Below are positions 21,154 through 32,346 of a DNA stretch of 64,000 nt, in pieces; within the stretch, counting starts at the first letter, position 1, and every line of letters starts with the position of its first letter. The notes under the pieces are model-generated. The model had not been told where the DNA came from. It did not search any database and was given only the letters and a program-made list of their open reading frames with translations. This DNA comes from Cliona cf. orientalis (lineage: Eukaryota > Porifera > Demospongiae > Clionaida > Clionaidae), in the NCBI GenBank assembly GCA_963930775.1, contig OZ005689.1, positions 31,463,235 through 31,527,234 of the forward strand. The letters run 5' to 3'. A program made the position numbers and the translations under genes.

Positions 21154-22490
21154 CTTTCTTTTTTTATCAATGCTATTGCATACTGTCCAGTTCTCGTATG
21201 ATATGAAGAGGGGCATGTACATTAATTATAGTACCATACACCTGATAGCGAGTCTCCATACCATACCGTGACATGCAGCACATATTATCATGACATTACC
21301 AACAATTTTGTTTTATTTCAGAGTAAAGATAGGAAAGTATAATAGTAGCATTATCATCAATTAATATGATTCAAGTATTTTTGGTATGATAGTTAAATGG
21401 TTAACTTGTGATGCAGTGGCTTGCTTTAGTGGTTACTGGAGAAAAGTGTGTGCATGTATTGTACATCAATATTAACATAAGAAATTTAATGGTACTCAAT
21501 CGGTGTATTCATGATACACTCCTGTCAGCAACAAAGGTTAACCATCATCTAGTTTTTTCTGCTTATTTTACTAATATTGATCAACCTTTGATTCCAGGTT
21601 ACGGGACGAGGACCCCGGAGTGCATGGTAACCCAAAAATATTGTGATCAACACATACTAGTGTGCTGACTCCACACATCTGAGCACCAGGCTAGCATAAT
21701 ATTTTGTGCATTTTTTTATACTCACTTTGACGGACATACATATAAGTGGTACCACCACATTTGATTCAGTCCAGGTCAATTAACGTGAGAGCACATCATG
21801 ATTGCTAGCTCAGCAAGTGGTGCTGCTTGCTTTAGAGCAGTGTGGATGGTACATAGCATTCAGCCATGTACAGTGACATAATACACAAAGTTGTCACTTA
21901 TCTTTTGGAGTGAAGCATTCTTCACACGTACACACATGTACAGTCTGCACAACATTGATCAGCCTCAAGATAGTGTTCTGCATAGATAGAGAGACAGAGT
22001 GTGCATGAGTACATTGTAACTGCATATTAAGTGTCTAGAAAAGTTCACAGAGGTCATCAATCAACAGGTACACAATAATATCAAGAGTGAGTGATGGGAA
22101 AGAGTATCAAAAGCGCTATATACCTCATGTAATGTTTTCGGCAAGTAACGTGACTGCACACATGACTAGCTCCAAGGCACTAAACTTGATTTTTCATAAG
22201 ACTATGACGAATGGAGGCATTTTTCTTGAGTAGATTGATCATGAATGCTCGTTTTATATAGTGATCTGCTAACATTTATCGTGCTCACATTAGCTTGCAC
22301 TCGAGGCCACGCCCACAACGTGCTATTTGAATCAAGCATTCTTATTGGTCATTGTTTGAATTCCTGGCGTGTGACTTTCCGTACACATCTTACGTGGAGC
22401 ATATAGCGTGTTCGATACTCTCTTCCCCTCACTATTTACTCTTGACAATGTATTACATGTATGTACCGGTATAATAATGTTAGTAGCAAG
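21154..22490. other. Non-coding stretch downstream of the Helitron remnant
   Basis: AT-rich DNA. The 3' end of the reverse-strand Helitron may lie here, but I could not find a terminal hairpin with CTAG-type end. No convincing gene. Confidence 0.4.
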
Positions 22491-23160
22491 TTAGCTACGT
22501 AATTGTGCACACAACATCAAAATGATGTGGTGGGTGTCTAATGAACATAGAAATGTCTGATATATCGGAACTAAGAGTCCGATCAACATTGTGGGGTCCA
22601 TACCGATCCCAACTGCGATGTCGTATACATACACACAAGTGTTTAACATATGGGCTAAAGTCAAAATGTCAACATCCGAACCCCATGTTCCATTTCTGTC
22701 CATGTGAGTGCCTTCAATATACGCAGTGGCACTGAGACCCCGGTCACTGAAATGGGGCAACATCCAATGCTCAATAACGCGTAAGTGGTTGAGAATTGCC
22801 CGACGCACTTGCGCGTGCTGTCGTTCAGTTCCAGTTATGAGATAGGAAAAGGAACGGAACAAACAGTTGCCATCTCCTTTAATGAGTCTGCACCTACGTG
22901 GATGAGTGAGAGGGACATTGGGACCGCCTTCACCTAGGTCACAAAATTAACCCCAACACAGCGCATGCAGCACGCTGCCAGGCTTCGTCTATGGGATGGA
23001 ATCTGAATGGACAGGTTCCACTTCCTCCCTGTACATTTACAAGTACAAGGTCATGGTCACTAGCACGTGGCACCTTGTTGGGTCTATCACAATCACTGCT
23101 CAGTGGCAGGGACCTTTTCCTCGTCTTGGTAGACGAAGTTTGTACTTGCTTAGGCAATGG
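22491..23160 (-). pseudogene. OTU-type cysteine protease region of a Helitron, frameshifted
   Basis: Reading downward, the stretch at 23157-22945 is basic (KTRKRSLPLSSDCDRPNK) and ends near PIDEAWQRAACAVLG. After a frame change comes LIKGDGNCLFRSFSYLITGT with the D-G-N-C of OTU proteases. Then YIEGTHMDRNGTWGSDVDI and NTCVYVYDI follow. A second frame change (about 22610) separates the last part, whose HHFDVV would carry the catalytic histidine. OTU domains occur in the same polyprotein as Rep/helicase in many animal Helitrons, which fits the helicase just upstream. At least two frameshifts make it non-functional. Confidence 0.75.
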
Positions 23161-23264
23161 TTTATTTAGCGTTTTTTTTCACTTTGGCTACCGCAAGCTT
23201 CACCCTTTTGGCAGGATTAACCTCATTATTACCAGTGAGCTTACGTTTCACACCCAAACTGCTG

Positions 23265-23428
23265 GGTTGTACCTTGGACGGCATTTGATACAAAGGGAGA
23301 TCTTTCCTGTATGCTTCTCTCAACCTATTAGCCTCCTGGAGGCAGCGGTTGTACCTTGGACGGCATTTGATACAAAGGGAGATCTTTCCTGTATGCTTCT
23401 CTCAACCTATTAGCCTCCTGGAGGCAGC
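23265..23428. repeat. Perfect 82-bp tandem duplication
   Basis: Units 23265-23346 and 23347-23428 look identical by eye (starting GGTTGTACCTTGGACGG). 82 is not a multiple of three, so the duplication shifts the reading frame of the helicase gene and causes its early stop after KVQPLPPGG. It is evidently recent. Confidence 0.95.
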
Positions 23429-25094
23429 TAGTACTTACTATGATGGACTTTGGATCAAATGCCGACAGATGCAACCCAGCAAGTGATCTCACTCTCGACA
23501 ATGCCACATATGCCATGCCTGCACTAAAGACTTTGTCGGACAGATAGACAATAGCACAGTCTAAGGACAGGCCTTGACATTTGTGTATGGTCACTGCATA
23601 TGCCAGAATAAGCGGAAACTGCTCTCTGTAGAGACATAAGTTTTTCATGACCATAAATTTAGTCTGTACTTTGTCTACGTCGTAAGGTTTGCTCACGTGA
23701 TCGAATTGGACGGTTATGCATTTGCTTGAGATGGAAAGTACCGTGCCGAGGGCACCGTTTACCAGTCCAGTTTTGGTATCGATGTTACGAGGTAGCATGA
23801 CACGTGCACCGACAGCTAGCAATAGCTTAGCTTCCAAACCAGCTGTTCTGCTACAGTCGTTGTTGAGCTTTTCCAGCTGCTCAATGGCCTTTTTTTCGTT
23901 GACAGTTTGGTCGACTTCGTCTGTACACACTATTTCGTGCACCTCACTGCTCAAGTGATGGAGCATTTCACTATTGAACTGTTTGCACATCTCTCTTGTT
24001 GGGAACAGACACACCGGTGCCTGACCCGACTGCTGCAGCTCATTGAATGATAGGTGACTATCCACGGTGTCAAATATACGCTTCTGGTCGGCATTTAGCA
24101 TGGCTATCCTATCCTCAAAGCTTAGCTGGTCGGATGTGGAGTGATTTACAAGCATATCTGCCATGTCGTGCATGGCAGTTTTTGCTTCACCCATCAACTG
24201 AGGGTCTTCGTCGTCCTCCTTGTTGACCCTCTTTTCCTCACCATCAGCCTTTCTGGCCTCGTTGATTTCTGTCATCTTAGACTGTGCATCCAAGATCTTT
24301 TGCAACTTGTCATGGTAGGCAGAGCTATCCTCGTTCATCAGCCTGTGAAAGGCCTCCTCTGCCGTTTCATTCTCGAGAAGCAGACTACTTTCATCTCTGA
24401 ATGGAACAAAGAGAAGTATGAGAGAGTAGAAGTAGTCCTCTCGTTGATTCTCCTTTTGAGGATCAAACAACTTGTGGTTTGGTAGACATGGCTTATTGAG
24501 CTTGGTATACTGCCTTTTTCCATTATCGTCAGTACTTTGCCACGAGTAATTGGCCACCAAATCGTAGAGACAGACGTCTTCCAGACTCTCCGGTCTCTTG
24601 GGATAGTGTGTGTCCAACAGACTCTCTTCGTATATATCCTTGTTGTTTGGATCATGTTGGGCCAGCTGTTCCAACTGTCTGTGGTCCTTCAGCCGACAGC
24701 TCCTTTTCTGTGGCATGGACACGTCTATCCACTTGATAGTAGCGGATTTTTCAGTAAGATGATCACCAAGCAACAAATCGCTGGCCTCGTACAGGCCGCA
24801 CTCTCTAGAGCACACGCTCTGTACACCAAAGCTCCAGAGCCGGCTGTAAATGCTCTTGTTGTCACTCACCTCCTGCCAAATCTCTTGCTTGCTACTTTTC
24901 TCAGCCTTAGTGACATAACCACTAACATAGTGAGCTAGAGCTAGCGATGACTCTGCTACAAACTGAATGTCAATGTTGGCCTTCCATAGCAATAGCAAGA
25001 GTGGGTTATAGTCATTGACTCTAGTCTCCGACTCTGTGCGTGCCAACTGATATATTTTGCTACGCGACTTGAGACTGTCGGTAACAGGATTCAA
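23337..25094 (-). pseudogene. Helitron Rep/PIF1-like helicase remnant lacking the Walker motifs
   Basis: Rolling-circle transposase remnant. Near the N-terminus LAHYVSGYVTKAEK fits the Y...Y..K active-site motif of Helitron Rep proteins. A linker typical of the family follows (LYEASDLLLGDHL, YPKRPESLEDVCLYDLVANY). The helicase starts with LNADQKRIFDTVDSHL but then jumps directly to APVCLFPTREMCKQFN. The ATP-binding block with Walker A and B is absent, which suggests an internal deletion of several hundred residues. The C-terminal helicase motifs remain (GARVMLPRNIDTKTGLVNGA, AVTIHKCQGLSLD, YVALSRVRSL). The N-terminal zinc and HUH region is missing because similarity stops near 25100. The frame ends early because of the 82-bp duplication. 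Confidence 0.85.
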
Positions 25095-25109
25095 CTTGGC
25101 GCTCTCACA

Positions 25110-26430
25110 AGGTATCCGCGGAAAACCGAATTTACAAAAAATTTTGAGATTTTAGGTGCTCTGAGACGCATTGTGGAGGCTCCTGAGGTCATGATAATTC
25201 CACTGTTGCTACTACAGTCACAAATGATACAACCAGTTGATATGCAAGAACTCTATCCCTCCTGATCCCATCTTGGTATAGGCAAGCTCAGGTAATAGGC
25301 CTGAAGAACTAGCATCCATTGATGGCTGTCTGCTTCCAGTGACCATTTTAGCAGTCCATAGCCTATAGATGCACTGTTACCAGGGTCAAGGTTCAATTAT
25401 TCTAATGCATGCACACTGTGCTCTCTGGGGCGTGGTCAACGGAGACGAGAACGACCAAGTAATACCGGTAGTAACGAAATTCTTACCAGGAGGAGAAGAG
25501 ACTGCTATCTGAGGAGCTACTGCATGCAAAGCTTCCTTTCTTCATTCTAGAAGAGTCATTTATATATTTGTGGGCTCTTGTGCTGTCTTCACAGAGATGT
25601 CAAAAAATTTGGGGGTGCTTCAGCACCCCCAAGCACCTACTTGTCTACGGCCGTGACTTGTGGATGCTATAATTATGGAAAATTCAATAATGTGCATGGT
25701 ACAATAATTATAAACACCAGATCACAGTAATAATATAATATTATTATAGTGAATTAGATAATTTGTGATCTTGTTTGGTGATGTCAAATACATGTACGCT
25801 ATTTTCCAAACGCTTGAAATTCTCTATTCAAGTAACAGGGCTGGAATGTGAGACTATAATAATTACGTGTACCTTGTGAGAGGTTGACAGGTTAATATTA
25901 GTGTTATAATACTGTGGGCGCTTATTAATAAACATAACTCGCAATTTTGGTCCACATGGGCGCTTTTCCTGGGACCAAAATTCCATAAGTTAGTGTAGAA
26001 GCTGCTACATTGTCCCCTGAAATAGGGTACATGGGCGCTAATCTTGGGAGTGGGTGCTTGCTGGGATATTACCGGTATATAGATACAGTGCTACAGAGCA
26101 AGAGAGCAACTTTTTAATTTTCCTTTGTAAGCAGATTTATTATCACAAAATTAGTCAAATGTTGCTATTTTAGCACTAAAAAGTCATTTGAGGCCAAAAA
26201 ATTTTTACGATTTTCCCCATAGAGTTCAATATAGAAACCATACAAGTGCAGCTAGCTTTTCAGTAAAAATCTTGCAAATTTTGACTTCAACTGCAAATAT
26301 CTTGAGAATGCAAGCTCATATGGACTTCTTATCTGGTACCATAGTATGTCACTACAGTCTACGTGTACCTAAAATACGGACTCTTAACAGGAAGTGGAAG
26401 TAGTGATTCTTATCCCAAACATTTTTTGAC
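25110..26430. other. Non-coding stretch with a GGGGGTGCT hairpin
   Basis: TTGGGGGTGCT/TC/AGCACCCCCAA at about 25609-25632 is a perfect 11-bp stem, and a second AAGCACC follows. This is the kind of sequence found at hAT element termini, but I see no partner end. The rest is AT-rich with no gene. Confidence 0.5.
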
Positions 26431-26439
26431 TGTTTTTGC

Positions 26440-27420
26440 TTAAAATTTAGCATATTAAACCACATATCATCGCCAAAAATTTCCAATCACCTCCGAGTAA
26501 AAGCGTACAGAATACGAGCACTCGTCAACTTTGAGACCATCACGTGCAACTGTACTCTATGATATTTTTGAGCCCTTGTGCTAAACATTCATAGCTTTCA
26601 TCTTCCTTGAGTAAACATAAGAGATATTATCCATTTGCTGATTTGGCGATATCCCCTTTGTCCAATACTGTGAATCCAAATGTCACAACGTGGATCTTTG
26701 AGCCAAGATATGTCCCATCTCCAGTCAGCTTCACTTGTACGGTCTTGGTATGTCGAAATGGTGAGTCACTATTAGCAATGCGTACAAGAATTTTCAAACG
26801 TTTTTTTAAACGATTCGAGAGTGACTGTTGAACCCCCTTCTTATCACCTGGTGCGGCATCAATCGTCTACTGCTGATTTAGCTCTTTTGTGTGCTTACAG
26901 ATCTGGTTTGTTCGAGGTAGAAATGGATTCAACATGCTAAGCTTGTGGTAAGCAGTATTTGAAATACCATACCATACCTGTCCTTGGCGTACAGCACTTG
27001 GCTGATTACAGTCGACGCATCTTTCCGGTTTTCCTTCTCCTGCAAATGCCCAGCAGGAGTTTTTACAACCTTAATTTCTCCATTTGCCTTACTTCATAAT
27101 GTTATCTCGGTCACTTCGAAGTCATTGTTGTCCACTTTGGCTACTTTTTCCTTGATATCTTCGATTCTCTTCTTTGTCTTGACCAGCAATCCGCTTCCTC
27201 TTGCTCATTAAAGATGTCAAGTTCACACTCTGTTCAGCTAAAACCTGTCTCAAGCCCTTTCACCTTGTCCTTTTCATTCGCCAATTCTACTTCAAGTACA
27301 TAAACTTTTCGTTCCATATCTATTGCATTGGCTTTCACAGCTGATATACCAGCTTAAGCTTCTTTTTTCCGTTTGGAGATATGCAACTTCCTCAGAAAGT
27401 CTAACCCTTTACTGATAGCT
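26440..27420 (-). pseudogene. Decayed gene of a sponge/cnidarian repeat family (GDGT..G / GGDWKFLA)
   Basis: On the reverse strand a broken coiled-coil part (27400-27000: MERKVYVLEVELANEKDK, LAEQSVNLTSLMSKRKR, AGHLQEKENRKDASTVISQV) is followed by VKLTGDGTYLGSKIHVVTF at about 26740-26690 and LLGGDWKFLAMICGL at about 26480-26440. I recall these two blocks together in many uncharacterised sponge and coral proteins. There is an in-frame TAA after KSANG (about 26628) and frame changes in the coiled coil, so it is a relic. It stops matching near 26440. Confidence 0.55.
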
Positions 27421-27479
27421 ACGAGCTAGATCGTATTACACCAATCTGGCATTATTTCTCTCAATGAAAAATAATAATT

Positions 27480-27770
27480 CATCATAATGCCTACAATTTC
27501 GACTGCTATACTGCAGTCTTCCTCAGGGCAAAAAATGCAGAACTACAAATGTACAGTTCTTAAATAGTCATTTCTACGGTGGGCGTGTCCGACGCTCCTT
27601 GGGGCGTGGTCGACGCTAACCGCCTGCTTCTTCTTAAGGATGGAGTAGGTCTCCTGACACTGCTGGTGGCGGTCCTTCGGGTGGAGTCGGTTGTCGTGTC
27701 GTAATACATTCTGATTCGATGGGGCTTGGCATTCCAGTCTTGGCTAGCTTACCAGCCTAATGTGTGCACT
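27480..27770 (-). mobile_element. Penelope-like 3' tail with hammerhead-like motif
   Basis: The reverse strand carries a proline-rich C-terminal piece (ESECITTRQPTPPEGPPPA) and then TTGCCCTGAGGAAGACTGC, loop, GCAGTCGAAA (27525-27496). This is the same layout as in the palindrome at 18166-18902 (TTGCCCTGAGGA, stem, GAAA) with different stem bases. The rest of the element is missing. Confidence 0.5.
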
Positions 27771-28836
27771 AGCATTTTTGACGACCTTTACCAGTCCATA
27801 ATATTGAATGTTACGCGCATGAGCAGAAAGCACAAGGCCTGCATGCATAATGCATTGAGTGGGCACTGTCGATAGGCGTGGTTACGAAGGCTAACAAAAA
27901 GGCACTATTTGTGACGCTCGTGGACCATATCCCTCGATTCGAAGCATACTGAAGCCCGTTTTTCGCCAGCTACATTTGAGCTTATCGCCCTCGTATGAAC
28001 TTTACGGACACTATTCTGAAAGGACGCAATGAGATATTGCCGGAACCATGCGCATTTCACCATACTTTTATTTTCTGCATGCAACAAAGAGGCTGGGCAC
28101 AAGACTACTGATTACAGGCGAGATCAAATTTGCCATCACAGATTGATGTACAGTGCTAATTACCTCAAAACAGCAACAATTGAAAAACGTCTCTACAGAA
28201 ACAAGCTAGGCTATAACTAGCCATACATTGTGCCCGTGTATGAGAGCAAATGCTTCCGCAGAAGTGAACAGCTGACTGGGTTATGAATAACAATCAGAGC
28301 TGTGCATCATTCATTCCGTTGATATATTATTGCCTAATTATAATACCAGTATGAAGCCTTTCAAATCAATAATCTTGAGAAAAGTCTGCACGCAGAATGG
28401 GTCGAAACTAAGGATTTGACCGTGGGGAATTTTGATTCACACCTTATGGCCTTTTGAAGTTATCCCGTATGTTTGAATAGAAAGCCATGCATTTGCAATG
28501 TTTTCCACCCATGCGTTACGGCGGGTCACATGCGCACATAAACGTAATGACCATAACCCATTTTGGTCAAAATTGACGTATATATAGGCTGACTCTTTGA
28601 ATCTTGCCCATACCCAGTGCACTACAAAACAATTTGAGCTCTATAGAGCACGTACCCCATCGCACATTGCATCTGCATCCACATCTGTTTGCATAGAAAT
28701 GAGAGCTGCAGCAGTAGTGGGCATATGTAGCTGATGTATATGGCCTGCAGTGGATGGGTAGAGTCAATAGGTGTAAGAACCGGGTGGGGCTAGGGATGCT
28801 ATAGCACCCTCACTTTTTTCCAAGCTGAAGAGGCTT
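27771..28836. other. Non-coding stretch with an old dispersed repeat (28383-28590)
   Basis: 28383-28590 (GTCTGCACGCAGAATGG ... CACATAAACGTAATGACC) matches the reverse complement of about 60040-60245 at perhaps 70-75 percent. Both share GGAATTTTGATTCA and AAGCCATGC(A/G)TTTGCAATG. No gene is visible. Confidence 0.5.
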
Positions 28837-29042
28837 CAGTGGCGGATACAGAAATTATTGAAGGGGGGGCCGGACAGGTGCTGGCTGCTTGCGGCCAGCA
28901 GGGGGGTGGGTGCGGGAGGGGGGTGTCCCCCCTCCCGCGCGTAGTGCGGAAGCTAAACTACATTTAGATTTAGTGAACTTCAAAACAATACTTTTGTTAT
29001 GCATGTACACAAATACTGACACTGAAAAAAATATATACATAT

Positions 29043-32010
29043 TTAGGTTGTAAGGTCCAGTTGCATCCTTCTAGGATTCTTTTGAGCAAAATGATTGAGA
29101 ATGTGTTCACAGTCAATTTCCATATCGTAATGTACTGCTAAAAGAGCCAATCCACTTAACCTTTCATGACCCATTGTGGAACGCAAGTATATTTTCAAAC
29201 GCTTTAATGCACTATTGCTGCGTTCACACTCGCAACTCGTAACTGGTAACGTGCAAGTAATCTTCAAAAGCTCCCTAATGTTTTGGAAAAAAACACAGTC
29301 TGCATGTGGCAACGTTTGTTTCGGATCACTTGGCTTTTCTCCCTGGTGCCCATCCCATTTAAGCTGCCAGCAGTGAAGTTCCACAGAAAGGTTATCAGCA
29401 TCAGGTAGATCATCACGATAAAATTCAATAAGCTCTTGTGCTTTAGCTTTCCAATCCTTTTCCATTGCTGCTGGCACAAGACTCAGCCCAAGTACAGCTT
29501 TCCTTTGAGTATCTGAAAATCGTGCATTCATCTCCATAATCAACTGATCTAAGAATGGAATAGTTAAAGTGCGCCGGTAATAGGTTTCACTGTCCTCCGC
29601 AGGCGTGTTATCTCTATTACTCTGCCTCCCACATCGACGTGGAACTGACGGAACAACACCAACTCTACCTCCTAGCTGTACAGCTTCCTGAGATGTGTTA
29701 CGTCAACATCTTTTCTTATCTGTTCCAATGCCTTAATTACATTAGATGTCTCTGTGAATGCATTTGCAATATCTCTTGCACGCAACTGAAGGCTCACAGA
29801 CAACACTTTAGCATACTCAAGGCCTTTTTTGGCAACCACAAAACCAATTAAAAATTGCCACTGTGATAGCTGCTTTGAGTGAATTTGCTGAAGTTACTGT
29901 TTCGTTGTTCCAACTTTGGTGGTTGCTTGGTGATATTATCTCCTCAAATGTTTCGACTATTGCCTCATATAATTTTCCAAAAACATGAAAAGAGTTATGC
30001 CTAGCAACCCAACGTGTCCGGCACTGGTCAACAAGTGTCTTCTGGTTGCTGGATTCGGGCATCCTACCTATAACTTGCTCAAGTAGGGCTTGGCGTTTGG
30101 GAGAGGTATTAAAAAACAAGCATACTTGGTTAAGAGTCCCAATTACATTACGCACCACCTGCAGATCACAAGCCTTCGCTATGCACAAATTTAGGACATG
30201 TGAGTAGCAATGTACGTACACTGCTCTGGGACAAGACTGGGAAATGAGTGCTGCACACCCCCGAAATTTGCCCGACATGTTCCCAGCTCCATCATACCCC
30301 TGCCCACGAATAAACACTGGATCTAGTTGATATTATTTTATTCTGTCAAGAATCATATCTGCAAGTGCCTGGCCTGAACTTCCATTCGTACATGGAAGGA
30401 AATCAACAAACTCCTCTCTTATATCATTATTTTCATCGACAAACCTCAATACTAGGCTGAGCTGCTCAGTATTGGAGACATCTGCTACTTCATCAGCAAG
30501 AATCGAAAAATACTTGGCTTTTCGAACTTCAGTCAAGATCTTCTCACGGATGTGATCACCACAGCATGCTATAATATGTGAGCGAATTTGAGAAAAGGGG
30601 TAACTTCGCGCAAAACGCGATTTTTTGTCATTTTTCAGCCTACCACCATTTCAAGCCAGTAGGAGCCCTAGGCTTCAGACTTGGTTTGCAAGCAGTTTGG
30701 ACCTTCTACTTTACAGATCCAACGTTAAAAGCTAGAACAAGCCTCCTGTCCCGAGCGGTGAGCCGCCAAAGAGGGCCATAAAACGGCGTTTTTCGAACGC
30801 AATCGACGCGCGCGCTTACCCCGCCCATACCGGAAGTGGGCGGGGCTCGCGATTTGCAGCGCGTGTAGTAGGATGATGGAAGAATATTCATGCCAGGTTT
30901 GAAGTTCATAGCTGCTATGGTTCCAAAGTTATAAGCGTTTTAAAACCAAAATTCGGGAAATGCGCGAAGTTACCCCTTTGCTCACATATCGTTCTGAATA
31001 GTCTTGGACCTACAGAATACAAGAGTTTGTAAAATAAATGATGTTAGATTGATAACATTATTCACATAAAAATCTATATATACTGACACTTACGTGTATC
31101 TTGCATTAAGTTGAGCTTTCTCCAAATGATTTTGAAGAATCTTGTCACCCGATTCAATTCTAAAGTTCAAAAGGGCGTGAAAATTGCCATGGTTTCCCGG
31201 TTGCTGAAGATGTTTCCTGTCATCACGGTGTCCACGGAGAGCTACATTCTGCTTGCCACAGAAAATGATAGTGCTAATAATTGATTTTAGTAGTTCCCTG
31301 TTTTGTTGAACTTGCTGAGCCACAGCAGAGACTAATTGATGATCAATAGGTGTCTGTTCATTGTTCATGATTCGCATGAATGTTAACATGTCTGACACGG
31401 AGTGTACATGGTAAGCTTTCTTGCTGTGTTGGCGAAAAATCTCCACTGCATCCTTAAATCTGGTTAGTGGCGAGTTCACTAGCTTTCCCAGACCTTCATC
31501 ATCTTTACAAAAAAAGACACAAGGGACACAATAGCCACCATCTTTCTCTCTAGAGTATGCAAGCCAGGCGTACTCATTCAACCATTTTTGTTGAAATGAC
31601 CTTTGATGGTTTCCCGCACCTTCCTTGTATCGGGGAAACACATAGTTTGGGGGAGGCTTGTACATGTTATTGAGAGCTTTAAACTTATCTTCCCTTCTTA
31701 GATATCTCACAAATTCAGTAATCATCCCAATATCGTATGGTTGGCAACATGAGTCAAGACGGGCTTCAGTTGACAGTCTGTATGGTTCGAAACGGCTCGC
31801 AGTACTAGTATTTTCTGTGCCAGAGTCCAAAAGAGGTTCATCTTCAACTCTGGAGCGTTTCGGTGATGAGTCCGGCTCTCGCTCACACTCGCCACTTATC
31901 CACGTTGTCAGCAGACTCTGTCTCGCCATTCCTTCCCTTCGATATAGCATGAGGCGGGTCAGCTGATTGGCACGTGGCAGCATGCACCGCGGGCGACCCC
32001 GGGCCCGCCC
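29043..32010 (-). pseudogene. hAT transposase (TTF zinc finger, DUF4371, hAT dimerisation), broken
   Basis: The start is likely MARQSLLTTW (about 31935). The first exon has the TTF-type finger region (FQQKWLNEYAWLAYSREKDG, CVPCVFFCKDDEGLGK) and the DUF4371 start (VALRGHRDDRKHL), ending at about 31090. The second exon begins SKTIQND and is cut by a miniature element (30577-30986). It resumes at HIREKILTEVRKAKYFSI, LADEVADVSNTEQLSLVLRF, then an in-frame TAA (about 30328, CAA expected), GQGYDGAGNMSG, VHCYSHVLNLCIAK, CRTRWVARHNSF. A frameshift near 29850 follows. The C-terminal dimerisation domain (LPVTSCECERSNSALKRLK, GLALLAVHYD) runs to 29043. So one insertion, one stop and one frameshift inactivate it. 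Confidence 0.88.
30577..30986. mobile_element. 410-bp miniature element inserted in the hAT exon (TA target)
   Basis: The inverted ends TGTGAGC...AGGGGTAACTTCGCGC and GCGCGAAGTTACCCCTTTGCTCACA are flanked by TA on each side (30575-30576, 30987-30988). Removing the element and one TA leaves the hAT coding frame open across the site, so this is a later insertion. There is no coding content. Confidence 0.92.
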
Positions 32011-32346
32011 GGAGCCCATTACCGCGTACAAGATACCGGCGCGGCCTAGCGCCTATACTGTTGAGCTACGTCACGCGTCCTTGCGCATGCCTTCGATCGA
32101 TTGATGCGCATACAGGTTCTACTACTGTGATCGTGACTCGCCGGGGGGGGGGGGGGGGCAGGGCCCCCTGGGGCCTATAGTAGATCCGCCCCTGGGCTTA
32201 ATAAGTGTTCAGTAAGTGTCTACCACTGCCATAATATAGGTTTAGTAACTCACCTTAGATCGATGGCTTAATGGGTGTGGCTACTGCTAGGTGTGGCTTA
32301 ATTTCGGCCACGTATTTGATGTCACACCCCCTTTTGCACTATCAAT

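Larger units (their letters stand above)
28837..32194 (-). mobile_element. hAT element with 5-bp target duplication
   Basis: The ends CAGTGGCGGAT (28837) and ATCCGCCCCTG (32194) are inverted repeats typical of hAT termini. GGCTT flanks both sides (28832-28836, 32195-32199). Five bases is shorter than the usual 8; I recall subgroups of hAT with 5-bp duplications. Poly-G/C hairpins lie just inside both ends. It contains one broken transposase gene and a nested miniature element. Confidence 0.82.
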
